Positions 1 to 9,262 are shown, counted from the first letter of the stretch. The stretch: DNA of 64,000 nucleotides from Larkinella knui (GCF_003858645.1 NZ_RQJP01000002.1:1161257-1225256), one strand, 5' to 3'. Numbers and translations: made by a program. The notes: generated by a model not told the origin, from the sequence alone.

Positions 1-2196
1 GGCCCCGAACCGAAAACCGGCCCCGCCACCGGAACGGGCGCCGTTCCTCCTCCGCGTCCAGGCGGTTTGCCCCCGCGCAAGCTGTACCGCGATTTACGCC
101 GGAAAATTGCCGGTGGCGTCGCTTCCGGTATTGCGAATTATTTCAACATCGACCCGGTTTGGGTGCGGCTCGTTTTTGTAACACTCATTCTGGCTCTGCC
201 CCCGTTCAGCGGCATTCTGGGTGGAGGTGGCGAATTTTTTGGTGGCCTTTCGGGCTTTACCGTGATCCTCTACATCGCCATGTGGGTGGCCTTCCCCGGC
301 TCAACGACGCTGGAAGATGACAAAAGCGTCAAGAAATTTTACCGGAATCCGGACGACAAGGTGATGGGTGGCGTTGCTTCGGGTATCGCTGCTTACTTTG
401 GGATTGATGCCGGTGTAGTTCGTCTGCTCTTCGTACTGGCAATTTTTCTGTTCGGGACCGGTTTTCTAGCGTATATAGTACTTTGGATCATCTCCCCGCC
501 GGCCAATACATTAACCGAAAAAATGGAAATGCAGGGGGAGCCCATTACGCTCTCGAACATCGAGAGCAATATCAAGCGCAGCCTTGATATCAACGAAACC
601 GCCGAAGAAAGTACGTTAGCCAAGGTTCTTCTGTTTCCGTTCCGATTGATTGCCACCATCTTCAACGGGCTGGCCAGTATCCTGGGGCCGCTGGCACGCG
701 GTACGGTATCCATTGTACGGGTTTTGGCCGGGGTTTTACTGGTGGTCATTGGATTTGGGATCATGGTCGGCGCGCTGGGGGTATTGGGTACGGTTTTTGG
801 CCTGAAGGGAATTCACTTCGGCAACAGCGACATTCCTTACATGATTCAGCGCGAAATTACGCCCCCGATGATTCTATCGGCTTTCATTGCGGTTTTTCTT
901 CCGGGTCTGGCCATCGCGATTCTGGGAATTACGATTATTTCGCAACGGGCGCTGGTCACCACGGCCATATCGCTAACCCTGCTGAGTGTCTGGTTTTTAG
1001 GCCTGATTGGCCTGGCCGCTACGGTTCCGCAGATCGCTAATGAATTCAGCCGCAGTGGTGTGGTTGAAGAAACGGTTCCGTTGCCCATTCCGGCGGCTAT
1101 TCCGACTTTGGACATCAACGATGTCGATGATAATGATGGTGATTTTCATACGTCCATTGAGCTGGAAGGGGTCGATGGCACAGCCTGGAGCCTGTTAAAA
1201 CGCCAGGAAGCCCAGGGACCAACCCGCCAGGAAGCCCAGCGGAATGCCCGCACGGTGGTCTATAACTGGTCGGTCAAAGATTCACTAATCCGTTTTGACG
1301 ATAGTTACGAGATCAAACCTGGTGCGCGATTCCGGGCCCAGGATATCGATCTCACCATCTATATTCCTTACGAGCGTCCATTCCGGATGACCGAAGCCTT
1401 TGCCCGTCACATCCGCAACGAGTTTGGTGGTCAGGAACTGGAACGCATGAAAAGCAGCATCTGGAAATTCAGCAAAACCGATGGACTGGTTTCCCTGACT
1501 CATCCGCGTGAGCTCAATGAAAACCGCTATGAAGAAGATTTTGATACCAACGACGCCATTGACGAAGTACTGCGCAACGAACTGGGCGATGATTTTCAAA
1601 ACAAAGGTGACTATACCCGCCAGTTTGAAGCGACCAACTTCTCAAAAATCGACCTGGGTGGTGCTTTTGCGGTGCGGGTGAAACGGGGTGAAACCTTTAA
1701 GGTAATTGCCGACGGACGTGAAGAAGACATCGATGAGCTGCGGGTTCGGGTTGAAAATGGCGAACTGCACGTCGATTTCCGCAACGAAGGCATGTTCCAA
1801 TGGCGCAATCGCCGTCGCATCGGGATTACCATCACGATGCCGGATGTAAAATCCGTTCACTTCTCGGGGGCAACCCAATCGATCATTACCGGTTTTGACA
1901 CGCTCGACAACCTGGATTTGAAGTTGACCGGAGCCTGTAAAACGCTGCTGGATGTGAAAGCCAACAAGTTGGACATCGATCTGACCGGCGCTTCGAAAGC
2001 CACCCTGCGCGGTCGTGCCAACAGTCTGGATGCGCAACTCTCCGGGGCCTGCAAACTGGATGCTACGGCCATGAACGTGGGCCGGGCCGACGTCAATGCG
2101 GTTGGGGCCAGCAACGCAGAATTCGGTACGGTAAAAGATCTGAACTCCAAAACTACCGGGGCCAGCAGCGTAAATGGTCCAAAAAATCAGGAATAA
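1..2196 (+). CDS. PspC-domain membrane protein fused to a head-GIN domain (5' end outside window)
   Basis: The frame is open from base 1, so the true start lies upstream; a TTG at 67 is only the first possible start codon visible and cuts a proline-rich linker. Two PspC-type modules are visible, each with the motif pattern KIAGGVASGIANYF / KVMGGVASGIAAYF followed by a hydrophobic helix (about residues 35-85 and 115-165 of the open frame). Several further membrane segments follow (about 200-330), then a soluble half ending in a DUF2807 'head GIN' beta-helix with repeated SGA/TGA turns (about 535-730). PspC proteins are envelope-stress or membrane-associated regulators in other bacteria; GIN domains are extracytoplasmic adhesin-like folds of unknown ligand. 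The fusion suggests an inner-membrane sensor or scaffold with an exported beta-helix. A GIN paralogue follows 70 bp later, probably in the same operon. Confidence 0.85.
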   Translation, partial: GPEPKTGPATGTGAVPPPRPGGLPPRKLYRDLRRKIAGGVASGIANYFNIDPVWVRLVFVTLILALPPFSGILGGGGEFFGGLSGFTVILYIAMWVAFPGSTTLEDDKSVKKFYRNPDDKVMGGVASGIAAYFGIDAGVVRLLFVLAIFLFGTGFLAYIVLWIISPPANTLTEKMEMQGEPITLSNIESNIKRSLDINETAEESTLAKVLLFPFRLIATIFNGLASILGPLARGTVSIVRVLAGVLLVVIGFGIMVGALGVLGTVFGLKGIHFGNSDIPYMIQREITPPMILSAFIAVFLPGLAIAILGITIISQRALVTTAISLTLLSVWFLGLIGLAATVPQIANEFSRSGVVEETVPLPIPAAIPTLDINDVDDNDGDFHTSIELEGVDGTAWSLLKRQEAQGPTRQEAQRNARTVVYNWSVKDSLIRFDDSYEIKPGARFRAQDIDLTIYIPYERPFRMTEAFARHIRNEFGGQELERMKSSIWKFSKTDGLVSLTHPRELNENRYEEDFDTNDAIDEVLRNELGDDFQNKGDYTRQFEATNFSKIDLGGAFAVRVKRGETFKVIADGREEDIDELRVRVENGELHVDFRNEGMFQWRNRRRIGITITMPDVKSVHFSGATQSIITGFDTLDNLDLKLTGACKTLLDVKANKLDIDLTGASKATLRGRANSLDAQLSGACKLDATAMNVGRADVNAVGASNAEFGTVKDLNSKTTGASSVNGPKNQE

Positions 2197-2266
2197 GGTT
2201 AGTAAGGGTGCAACGTTTTACGATCGACCTGCATCCTTACCTAAATTCTTCAAATAACTTTTAGGT

Positions 2267-3025
2267 ATGAAAAGGTCATTTGCCCCCCATTTAAGTACGC
2301 TGTTGCTCCTGGCAACCACCGTTTTATCGGTAGCCGCCATCAGTCCTTCGGGAAGCCAGTTAGTGGAAATCATGAGCAACCTGCCCGTCCAGGATGAAAC
2401 CCGCACGTTCAATGTCAGCAATTTCGACCAGCTCGACCTCGGCAGTGCCTTCACCATTCACGTAACCCGTGGCATTGGGTACAAGGTTACGGCTTCCGGC
2501 CGGAGTGATGATCTGGATGACCTGGAAGCCAAAGTGAACGGCAATAAATTGCAGGTACGGTATAAAGACAAGCTTGGCTGGGGCCGCAACCGGCAGCGGG
2601 TTACGGTCAATGTGACCATGCCGAACCTGAGAAGTGTTTCCTTTTCGGGCGCATCCCGCTCCGATGTAACGGGCTTCCACAACCTCAAAGAACTGGGTGT
2701 GGACATTTCGGGCGCGTCCACTTCGAACATCGAAGTAGACGCCGAACGGGTGATGATTGACCTTTCCGGCGCATCCAATGTTACCTTGACTGGTCAGGCC
2801 AAACGGGTTGAAGGAGACGTTTCGGGGGCAACCACACTGAAGGCCTATGATCTGAAAGTTGCCAATGCCTCCATCGATCTTTCGGGAGCCAGCAGTGCCC
2901 GGATGCACGTCACCGATCGGCTCGATGCCGAAGCCAGCGGAGCAAGTAGCCTGACCTACCGCGGCTCAGCCTCGATCCGCTCCAATACCTCCGGTGCCAG
3001 TTCAATAAAGAGTGTCGACCGATGA
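2267..3025 (+). CDS. Secreted head-GIN (DUF2807) domain protein
   Basis: A 252-residue protein with an N-terminal hydrophobic signal segment (about residues 8-26, LLLLATTVLSVAA) and a single DUF2807 putative auto-transporter adhesin / head-GIN domain. From residue 45 on it reads as a right-handed beta-helix: the phrase SGAS/SGAT recurs about every 20 residues (around 120, 140, 160, 180, 205, 225, 240). The opening of the domain (FNVSNFDQLDLGSAFTIHVTRG) closely resembles the corresponding segment at the end of the upstream PspC-GIN protein (ATNFSKIDLGGAFAVRVKRG), so the two are paralogous. The 70-bp gap and shared direction suggest co-transcription, ended by the hairpin at 3061. The ligand is unknown for the family; periplasmic or surface location is inferred. 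Confidence 0.85.
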   Translation: MKRSFAPHLSTLLLLATTVLSVAAISPSGSQLVEIMSNLPVQDETRTFNVSNFDQLDLGSAFTIHVTRGIGYKVTASGRSDDLDDLEAKVNGNKLQVRYKDKLGWGRNRQRVTVNVTMPNLRSVSFSGASRSDVTGFHNLKELGVDISGASTSNIEVDAERVMIDLSGASNVTLTGQAKRVEGDVSGATTLKAYDLKVANASIDLSGASSARMHVTDRLDAEASGASSLTYRGSASIRSNTSGASSIKSVDR

Positions 3026-3060
3026 ACTTCATGAAGTTATACTAGAGATTGGTAGAATCA

Positions 3061-3097
3061 AAAATCGCCTTCCGGCTTCGGAAGGCGATTTTTTTAT
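3061..3097 (+). terminator. Rho-independent terminator after the GIN genes
   Basis: A 14-bp perfect stem (AAAATCGCCTTCCG / CGGAAGGCGATTTT) with a four-base loop is followed by a T run. The A run on the left arm also makes it work from the other side, and the convergent dioxygenase gene ends 20 bp away, so it is probably bidirectional. Confidence 0.9.
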
Positions 3098-3116
3098 AGA
3101 ACAACACGCCATTAGT

Positions 3117-4136
3117 CTATTGATTGAGACTCTCACCGCGTTTGAAAGAATTTTCGTACTCTTTGAGTTTTGGATCGGCAAAAACATCGGCGCCGTTCAA
3201 ATTATAGCGGACCGGTTCGTTGACGAGGTCATGGCGGTGGCGGAAATAACCCTGAGCCGATGAATAGTGGCATACATACGATTTCCGGGTGAGGCTATCG
3301 TCCAGAATCGGTTCTCCACCGTGGGCCAGAGCGGCATGCCAGATCAACACGTCGCCTTTCTTGAGCAACAGCGTTTTCCGTTCGAAACCTTCGCATTTAG
3401 CACTCAGGTAACGGCCAAAATCCGTTGGATTCTTACTTGATTCACCCGTGAAGAAAATACCATTGCCCCAGTCGAACTTCGGAATTTTGTGCGAACCGAC
3501 AAAATAGTGTAATTCGCCCGATCCAGCTTTAACATCTTCCAGCGCGATCCAGGAAGCCGCCAGGTGGCTCGGAACCTGTGGCACCACATATGGAAAATCC
3601 TGGTGTGTTTCCTGCTGCGAACCATACAAAAAGGTTAGACTTTGCATAGCCACCACCTTTTCGTTAAAAATCGCTTCCAGAAAGGATACAATGGCTTTGT
3701 GCAGCATCAATTTCTTGCCGGCTACAGAAGCATTATGGAAGTCCATTATTTTAATGTACTGTCCTTCAATGATTTCGCGCGGCACATCCCGGACTTTCAT
3801 TACCGGATGCTTGCTGTATTCGGGCCGGTCGATGCGAATGTTGATGTCATACTTTTTGTGATCGTCGATCAATTCCTGCACATCAGCCAGGTACGCATCG
3901 ATAAGCTCGTCAGAAATGACTTTTTCAAGAATGACGTACCCGTTTTCCTTCCAGAAATGAAGTTTTTCGGTTAAATCGTAGGGCAACTGGGTCGCTTTGG
4001 GAAATTGTCTGACGAATCCTTCGATATCCGGATTCTTCTTGTCAATCCACGGCAAATTTTCAGCCGGAAAATCAGTTAGGACAGGGGCAGGAAACAATTT
4101 GTTGTAAGCCTGCCTGGCTTTGTTTACGAAGGACAT
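3117..4136 (-). CDS. Phytanoyl-CoA dioxygenase (PhyH) family protein
   Basis: A 339-residue Fe(II)/2-oxoglutarate-dependent dioxygenase of the PhyH family. The double-stranded beta-helix metal triad is visible as THQDFPY (His and Asp) and, about 80 residues later, ALAHGGEPI (distal His). The substrate cannot be told: the family includes phytanoyl-CoA hydroxylases, ectoine hydroxylases and natural-product enzymes. The ATG at 4136 was chosen over a TTG nine codons upstream, because the upstream codons overlap a promoter-like TAACTTTG (4161-4168). It is a single-gene unit, convergent with the GIN operon and separated from kduI by a terminator. Confidence 0.8.
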   Translation of the reverse strand: MSFVNKARQAYNKLFPAPVLTDFPAENLPWIDKKNPDIEGFVRQFPKATQLPYDLTEKLHFWKENGYVILEKVISDELIDAYLADVQELIDDHKKYDINIRIDRPEYSKHPVMKVRDVPREIIEGQYIKIMDFHNASVAGKKLMLHKAIVSFLEAIFNEKVVAMQSLTFLYGSQQETHQDFPYVVPQVPSHLAASWIALEDVKAGSGELHYFVGSHKIPKFDWGNGIFFTGESSKNPTDFGRYLSAKCEGFERKTLLLKKGDVLIWHAALAHGGEPILDDSLTRKSYVCHYSSAQGYFRHRHDLVNEPVRYNLNGADVFADPKLKEYENSFKRGESLNQ

Positions 4137-4160
4137 AGTTTCAGGTGACGAAATTGCGCT

Positions 4161-4168
4161 CAAAGTTA
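4161..4168 (-). promoter_or_regulatory. Putative -7 box for the dioxygenase gene
   Basis: Read on the minus strand this is TAACTTTG, an exact match to the Bacteroidota -7 consensus TAnnTTTG, 25 bases upstream of the ATG at 4136. No clear TTG -33 partner is present at 17-23 bases, so confidence is limited. Confidence 0.45.
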
Positions 4169-4222
4169 CTCTTATCTGCTTACATTCTTAGTGCCGACCC
4201 AGGCAATCCGTCTACTTGTGCC

Positions 4223-4266
4223 AAAAAACTCCCTACAGACACTGATTATCAGCCAGTACTGTAGGG
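4223..4266 (-). terminator. Terminator downstream of kduI
   Basis: On the minus strand CCCTACAG ... CTGTAGGG (4259-4266 pairing with 4231-4238), with further internal ACTG/CAGT pairing, is followed by AG and six T. It lies 87 bp beyond the kduI stop. Confidence 0.7.
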
Positions 4267-4352
4267 TCGACTTTAAATTAAATGAAGAGTAAAACGGGGT
4301 TCGCGCCCGGCTTTCGAATTCCGAACGCGCCAAACGAATGGGCTCAATTTAA

Positions 4353-5183
4353 TTACCGGATGTCGTTTACCGGCACGAAATCCATATCGGTAAACGTATA
4401 ATTTTCACCCGCCATGGCCCAGATGAACGAGTAACTGGACGTTCCGGCACCCGCGTGGATGGACCACGGCGGGGAAAGAATGGCCTGGTTGCTGGCAACC
4501 AGCAGGTGGCGGGTTTCCTGAGGATGGCCCATAAAATGAAAAACGCGCTGATTCTCAGGAATATCGAAATAAATATACGCTTCCATGCGCCGGTCGTGTA
4601 CGTGGGGCGGCATGGTATTCCAGATGCTGCCGGATTTTAGCGTTGTCAGCCCCATCACCAACTGACAACTTTGCAGTCCGTCGGCATGAATGTACTTATA
4701 AATGGTTCGTTGGTTAGCGGTTTCCTGCGCGCCCATTTCGGCGGGTGAAGCTTCCGCCGATGTCAGTTTCGCTGTCGGACACGTCCGGTGTGCGGGCGTC
4801 GAGATGAGCGCAAACCGGGCGGGTTCATCCGCTCGGGTGCTGCTAAAAACCACCTCCCGGCCTCCCAAACCAACGTATAAACAATCCTTTTTCGCTAACT
4901 CAATCGCCTGTCCATCAACCGTTACCGTACCGTTACCGCCCAGGTTGATGATTCCCAGCTCACGCCGTTGCAAAAAGAATTCGGCTTTCAACTCATCATA
5001 CGTTGGCAGGATTTGTGGCCCCCCAACAGGCATGATTCCGCCCACAATCATCCGGTCATAGTGTGAATAAACCAGCTCAAATGAATCGGGTTGAAACAAG
5101 CTTTCGATGAGGAAATCGCGACGGATCCGGTCGGTATCGTATTGCTTAAAATCGGTCGGATTGGTTGTATAACGGGTTTGCAT
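4353..5183 (-). CDS. kduI: 5-dehydro-4-deoxy-D-glucuronate isomerase (4-deoxy-L-threo-5-hexosulose-uronate ketol-isomerase)
   Basis: A 276-residue KduI, full length for the family. It converts the unsaturated-uronate product 5-keto-4-deoxyuronate to 2,5-diketo-3-deoxygluconate in pectin and glycosaminoglycan breakdown. The cupin metal site is suggested by MPPHVHDRRMEAY (His-His...Glu) and the late histidine in PPWSIHAGAGT; the N-terminal MQTRYTTNPTDFKQYDT is typical. The usual partners (kduD, pectate lyases, uronate transporters) are absent here. kdsA is the immediate upstream co-directional gene, 59 bp away, so the two may share a transcript despite unrelated pathways. The start is an ATG at 5183. 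Confidence 0.92.
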   Translation of the reverse strand: MQTRYTTNPTDFKQYDTDRIRRDFLIESLFQPDSFELVYSHYDRMIVGGIMPVGGPQILPTYDELKAEFFLQRRELGIINLGGNGTVTVDGQAIELAKKDCLYVGLGGREVVFSSTRADEPARFALISTPAHRTCPTAKLTSAEASPAEMGAQETANQRTIYKYIHADGLQSCQLVMGLTTLKSGSIWNTMPPHVHDRRMEAYIYFDIPENQRVFHFMGHPQETRHLLVASNQAILSPPWSIHAGAGTSSYSFIWAMAGENYTFTDMDFVPVNDIR

Positions 5184-5242
5184 GAGCGATAAAATCTGGT
5201 TAGCTGATAGAGAGCCGGGCGCTGCGTTTCTACTGATTGACC

Positions 5243-6052
5243 TTAAAAAATCGCTTTCCGAATTCGCACCAATTTCTCTAACAGCCCTTCCAACTCGTTC
5301 AACGGCAGCATGTTAGCACCATCGGATTTGGCTACCGATGGATTGGGATGCGTTTCGATAAACAGGCCGTCGGCGCCCACGGCAATGGCGGCTTTGGCAA
5401 TGGTTGCAATCAGAGCCGGTTTTCCTCCCGTTACACCCGACGCTTGATTAGGCTGTTGCAGCGAGTGCGTACAATCCATCACCACCGGAACGCCGTGGGC
5501 CTGCATCATCGGCAGATTGCGGTAATCGACAATGAGATCGCCATACCCAAAAGAATTGCCCCGATCGGTCAAAAAGATTTCGGCATCAGGATGGACCGAT
5601 TTCACTTTTTCAACGGCAAAAGCCATCGAGTCGCCCAACATGAACTGTCCTTTTTTGATATTGACGACTTTACCGGTTTGGGCGGCAGCGGTTAGCATAT
5701 CGGTTTGCCGGCACAGGAACGCCGGAATTTGCAGAACATCCACATACCGAGCCGCCATAGCAGCCTCGTGCGACTCATGGAAGTCGGTCAGGGTTGGAAC
5801 GCTGAACGTCTCCCCCACTTCTTTCAGAATCTCCAGCGCCAACAGGTCGCCAATACCGGTAAAGGAGTTTAATTTCGTACGGTTTGCTTTGCGATAGGAG
5901 CCTTTAAAAATGAATGGAATCCTGAGCCGCCCGGTAATAGCGACTAATTTTTCAGCAATTTCCAGGGCCATTTCGCGGCTTTCAATGGCACAGGGCCCGG
6001 CAATCAGGAAAAAATTACCGGAATCAGTATGGCTTAATTTGGGAATCTTCAC
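5243..6052 (-). CDS. kdsA: 3-deoxy-8-phosphooctulonate (KDO-8-P) synthase
   Basis: A 269-residue KdsA condensing phosphoenolpyruvate with D-arabinose 5-phosphate to KDO-8-phosphate for the lipopolysaccharide inner core. The family signatures are clear: FLIAGPCAIESRE near the N terminus, FKGSYRKANRT (PEP/A5P binding), GTFSVPTLTDFHE-like VPTLTDFHE, and DCTHSLQQPNQ. The start is a GTG at 6052 (GTG AAG ATT CCC); no ATG precedes the conserved core. A minus-strand TAATTTTG (6073-6080) is an exact TAnnTTTG box 20 bases upstream, though without a TTG partner. The enzyme marks the cell as Gram-negative. kdsB and kdsD are not nearby. Confidence 0.93.
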   Translation of the reverse strand: MKIPKLSHTDSGNFFLIAGPCAIESREMALEIAEKLVAITGRLRIPFIFKGSYRKANRTKLNSFTGIGDLLALEILKEVGETFSVPTLTDFHESHEAAMAARYVDVLQIPAFLCRQTDMLTAAAQTGKVVNIKKGQFMLGDSMAFAVEKVKSVHPDAEIFLTDRGNSFGYGDLIVDYRNLPMMQAHGVPVVMDCTHSLQQPNQASGVTGGKPALIATIAKAAIAVGADGLFIETHPNPSVAKSDGANMLPLNELEGLLEKLVRIRKAIF

Positions 6053-6453
6053 AGTACAGGTTCATTTTTGGACAAAATTACACAAATACCCCATTTTGAA
6101 CGGTTTGAATCGGCAGAAATGGTATCTAAATGATTTTTATATCTTTTATCGGGTAATCCATGCGATCCCGTCTGTTTACCTTGAAATTTTAGCCAATTGG
6201 AGTTCATTGAACGCAGGATCGTTTTATTCTGCCCGACGTGATCTTCTTAATTTGGCAGCTTATCGAATGATCTGCAATGGATAGGGCGGTTTGGTTGATA
6301 AATACAATTTTATTTTGTAATAAGCTGTTAATCTGTCTTTTTACAAAAAAAACCAAGCACTTTTAAACGATTTTCGATAGAAAAAATTATTTGACAATAC
6401 TGTTTTTAATCTCTTTCTTTGCACAGTTTTTAGAACCCCAAACGCATACAAAA
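6053..6453. other. Intergenic region between divergent kdsA and acpP
   Basis: About 400 bp without a credible gene. It holds a minus-strand -7-like box next to kdsA (6073-6080) and the acpP promoter at 6390-6421. The stretch between, about 6100-6380, is AT-rich and shows nothing else that I can identify. Confidence 0.6.
6390..6421 (+). promoter_or_regulatory. Putative promoter of acpP-fabF-rnc
   Basis: TTTG (6390-6393), 20 bases, then TTTCTTTG (6414-6421), which differs from the Bacteroidota -7 consensus TAnnTTTG at one base. Spacing is ideal and the acpP ATG follows 32 bases later. Confidence 0.55.
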
Positions 6454-6690
6454 ATGTCAGAAATTGCAGACAAAGTAAAAGCAATCATTGTTGAAAAACT
6501 GGGTGTTGAGGAATCGGAGGTAACGCCGGAAGCCAGCTTCACCAACGATCTGGGCGCTGATTCGCTCGACACAGTTGAACTGATTATGGAATTTGAAAAA
6601 GAGTTTAACATCTCTATTCCCGACGATCAGGCGGAAAATATCGGTACGGTTGGCCAGGCCATCACCTACCTGGAAGAGAATGTGAAATAA
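6454..6690 (+). CDS. acpP: Acyl carrier protein
   Basis: A 78-residue acyl carrier protein. The 4'-phosphopantetheine attachment serine is Ser37 in the motif [10 protein letters not shown]. Length and the acidic helix II ([12 protein letters not shown]) are standard. The reading frame extends 21 codons upstream, but that part lies in the promoter; the ATG at 6454 gives the canonical MSEIADKVK start. It carries growing acyl chains in type II fatty-acid synthesis and is co-transcribed with fabF, which begins 24 bp downstream. Confidence 0.97.
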   Translation: MSEIADKVKAIIVEKLGVEESEVTPEASFTNDLGADSLDTVELIMEFEKEFNISIPDDQAENIGTVGQAITYLEENVK

Positions 6691-6714
6691 GCTTTTCTTT
6701 TTGTAGTTCATTCT

Positions 6715-7968
6715 ATGCCTTTTAAACGAGTAGTAATCACCGGCCTGGGCGCTCTTACGCCGATTGGTAACACAGTACAAGAGTTCTGGAACGGCTTATC
6801 TGCCGGTGTAAGTGGCGCCGGTCCGATTACTAAATTTAATGCCGAAAAATTTCGGACAAAATTTGCCTGCGAAGTTAAGAATCTGGATATCAGCCAGTTT
6901 ATCCCTCGTCAGGATGCTCGTAAAATGGACCCCTTCGCCCAATATGCCCTGGTTGTGGCCGACGAAGCGGTGAAGGATGCCGGGCTCGACCTGGCCCAAC
7001 TCGATTTGAATAAAGCCGGTGTGATCTGGGGTTCAGGAATTGGAGGTCTCAAAACCTTCGAAGATGAAGTCAAAAATTACGCCACCGGCGATGGTACTCC
7101 CCGCTACAACCCGTTCTTCATCCCCAAAATGATTGCCGACAGTGCATCGGGTATGCTCTCGATTCGCTACGGGTTCCACGGTGTCAACTACGTGACGGTT
7201 TCGGCCTGTGCGTCGGCCACCAACGCCATGATCGACGCCTTCAACTTCATTCGGTTGGGCCGTCTGAACATTGCCATTTCCGGCGGTTCGGAAGCCGCCA
7301 TAACCGAAGCCGGTGTCGGCGGATTCAATGCCCTCCGTGCCCTGTCTGAACGCAATGACTCGCCGGAAACGGCTTCAAGACCGTTTGATAAAGACCGCGA
7401 CGGCTTTGTACTGGGTGAGGGTGCGGGCGCACTCATTCTCGAAGAATACGAACATGCCAAAGCCCGGGGTGCCAAAATCTACGCTGAACTGATTGGCGGG
7501 GGTATGTCGTCCGATGCCTACCACATTACAGCTCCCCATCCTGAAGGCTTAGGCGCGTTAAATGTGATGAAAGATGCGCTCGACGACGCCCAGATTAGCC
7601 CGGAAGCCATTGATTATATCAATGTTCACGGAACCTCGACCCCCCTCGGCGATGTTAGTGAGGCAACGGCCATTGAGAAGGTATTTGGCGACCATGCTTA
7701 CAACCTGAACATCAGTTCGACCAAGTCCATGACGGGTCACCTGCTGGGTGCAGCCGGCGCAATTGAAGCGATTGCCTGCCTGATGGCGATGAAATATGGC
7801 CTCGTTCCACCGACCATTAATCACTTTACCGACGACGAACAATTTAGCCCGAAAATGAACTTTACGTTCAACGAAGCGCAGAAACGTACCATCGACGTCG
7901 CCTTGAGTAACACGTTTGGTTTTGGTGGTCATAATTTTTCTGTTATATTTCGTAAACTTGAGTCATAA
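6715..7968 (+). CDS. fabF: 3-oxoacyl-[acyl-carrier-protein] synthase II
   Basis: A 417-residue KAS II. The Cys-His-His triad is Cys165 (TVSACASATN), His305 (NVHGTSTPLGD) and His342 (SMTGHLLGAAG). It elongates acyl-ACP by condensation with malonyl-ACP. Length matches family norms and the C terminus shows the usual NTFGFGGHN. It sits between acpP and rnc in the order acpP-fabF-rnc, an arrangement widespread in bacteria. The stop is 8 bp before the rnc start, so coupling is likely. Confidence 0.97.
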   Translation: MPFKRVVITGLGALTPIGNTVQEFWNGLSAGVSGAGPITKFNAEKFRTKFACEVKNLDISQFIPRQDARKMDPFAQYALVVADEAVKDAGLDLAQLDLNKAGVIWGSGIGGLKTFEDEVKNYATGDGTPRYNPFFIPKMIADSASGMLSIRYGFHGVNYVTVSACASATNAMIDAFNFIRLGRLNIAISGGSEAAITEAGVGGFNALRALSERNDSPETASRPFDKDRDGFVLGEGAGALILEEYEHAKARGAKIYAELIGGGMSSDAYHITAPHPEGLGALNVMKDALDDAQISPEAIDYINVHGTSTPLGDVSEATAIEKVFGDHAYNLNISSTKSMTGHLLGAAGAIEAIACLMAMKYGLVPPTINHFTDDEQFSPKMNFTFNEAQKRTIDVALSNTFGFGGHNFSVIFRKLES

Positions 7969-7976
7969 ACAGCCGC

Positions 7977-8759
7977 GTGCAAGCCGCTTCTACCAACACT
8001 GTCTTCGAACCTATTCTCAGTTTCTTCCGGTTACGGCTGGGAAACAGTGAGCGCAAAAAATTCAGGCGCTCCGTCGAACACATCATTGGTGAAGCCCCTT
8101 CCAACATCGGTTTGTATCAACTCGCCTTCCGGCACACGTCGGCATCGAAGGAAACCGCCATCAAAGGTTTCAAAGAATCCAACGAACGGCTGGAATACCT
8201 GGGCGATGCGGTTTTAGGGATGGTGATTGCCGAGTTTCTTTTTAAAAAATTCCCCTATAAAGACGAAGGCTTCCTGACCGAAATCCGCTCCCGAATCGTC
8301 AACCGCGAAACATTGAACATCATTGCGCGTAAAATTGGTCTGGAAAATCTGATCGAATACGACGGCAGCCGCAACCGGGGTATCGTGCCCTCCCGTACGT
8401 CCATGTACGGCGACGCCCTGGAAGCCTTGGTGGGCGCTATTTACCTCGACAAAGGCTTTCGGTTTACCCGTGGATTCATTCTCAAGGAGTTGCTGGGCCA
8501 TTATGACCTCGAAGCGCTGATCAGTAATAACGCCAACTACAAGAGCCGGCTGATCGAATGGGCCCAGCGTGAAGGAAAAAAAGTAGAATTTATTATTATT
8601 TCAGAACGCGGAAACAACCACTTCCGGGAGTTCATTTCGCAGGTGACCGTCAACGACGAACCCTTTGCGCAGGGCAGCGGCTACAGCAAGAAAAAAGCCG
8701 AACAGTCGGCCGCCGAAAAAGCCTGCGAGCAACTGCAAATGAAGCCGGTTTCCAATTAA
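7977..8759 (+). CDS. rnc: Ribonuclease III
   Basis: A 260-residue RNase III that cleaves double-stranded RNA in rRNA maturation and mRNA turnover. The catalytic signature NERLEYLGDAVLG and the second acidic cluster YGDALEALVGAIYLD (Asp/Glu metal ligands) are present, followed by a C-terminal double-stranded-RNA-binding domain (about residues 185-255). The start is GTG at 7977, eight bases after the fabF stop; no ATG is available upstream of the conserved core. The N terminus, about 25 residues ahead of the endonuclease domain, is longer than in E. coli, as usual in Bacteroidota. Confidence 0.94.
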   Translation: MQAASTNTVFEPILSFFRLRLGNSERKKFRRSVEHIIGEAPSNIGLYQLAFRHTSASKETAIKGFKESNERLEYLGDAVLGMVIAEFLFKKFPYKDEGFLTEIRSRIVNRETLNIIARKIGLENLIEYDGSRNRGIVPSRTSMYGDALEALVGAIYLDKGFRFTRGFILKELLGHYDLEALISNNANYKSRLIEWAQREGKKVEFIIISERGNNHFREFISQVTVNDEPFAQGSGYSKKKAEQSAAEKACEQLQMKPVSN

Positions 8760-9262
8760 TTCCCCGCTTGTTGTCCATCCGTTTCCTTACTTTCAGGCTG
8801 TTCATTCGTACTGATACGTAGTCCTGAAAACGGCTATTCCAGACCCGAAAAACCGCACTATAAGCTCTGCGTGACAAAATTTCACCTGAAGGCTAAAAGG
8901 CCATCGCTGTCATTTTTAAGCCATTAGCCCGGTATTCCTGAAGGAACTGTGTCAAACTGACTTGATATTATTCAAAAAAGGACAAACCTTCCCGCCAAAA
9001 TGACACAAATTTTGTTAAACAGTAGGTCTGGTATGGATGTTGTCCATACGAGGCTAATTCCGTGATTTCTGATCAAAATCCCGATAAGCGAAACCCGGTA
9101 TTTTCCCTGGCTTAAAATTCAGTTAATGAATGAAGTGCCCGTTAACATTCGCCTGTTAAAATTTGTTAATTGCGTTAAAAAAGCGAATTTTTGGAAAAGC
9201 AGATTTCGTTATCATGGGGAACTGATACGAAAACAGTAAACGACCCATTTTAGAATCAAGTC
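8760..9262. other. Intergenic region between rnc and the DegP-like gene
   Basis: About 500 bp with no credible reading frame. No T-tailed hairpin follows rnc. The only feature I can support is a promoter candidate for the protease gene at 9163-9193. The bases in between show no obvious repeat or RNA structure. Confidence 0.6.
9163..9193 (+). promoter_or_regulatory. Putative promoter of the DegP/HtrA gene
   Basis: TTG (9163-9165), 20 bases, then AATTTTTG (9186-9193): one mismatch from TAnnTTTG with ideal spacing. The ATG lies 69 bases downstream. Confidence 0.4.
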
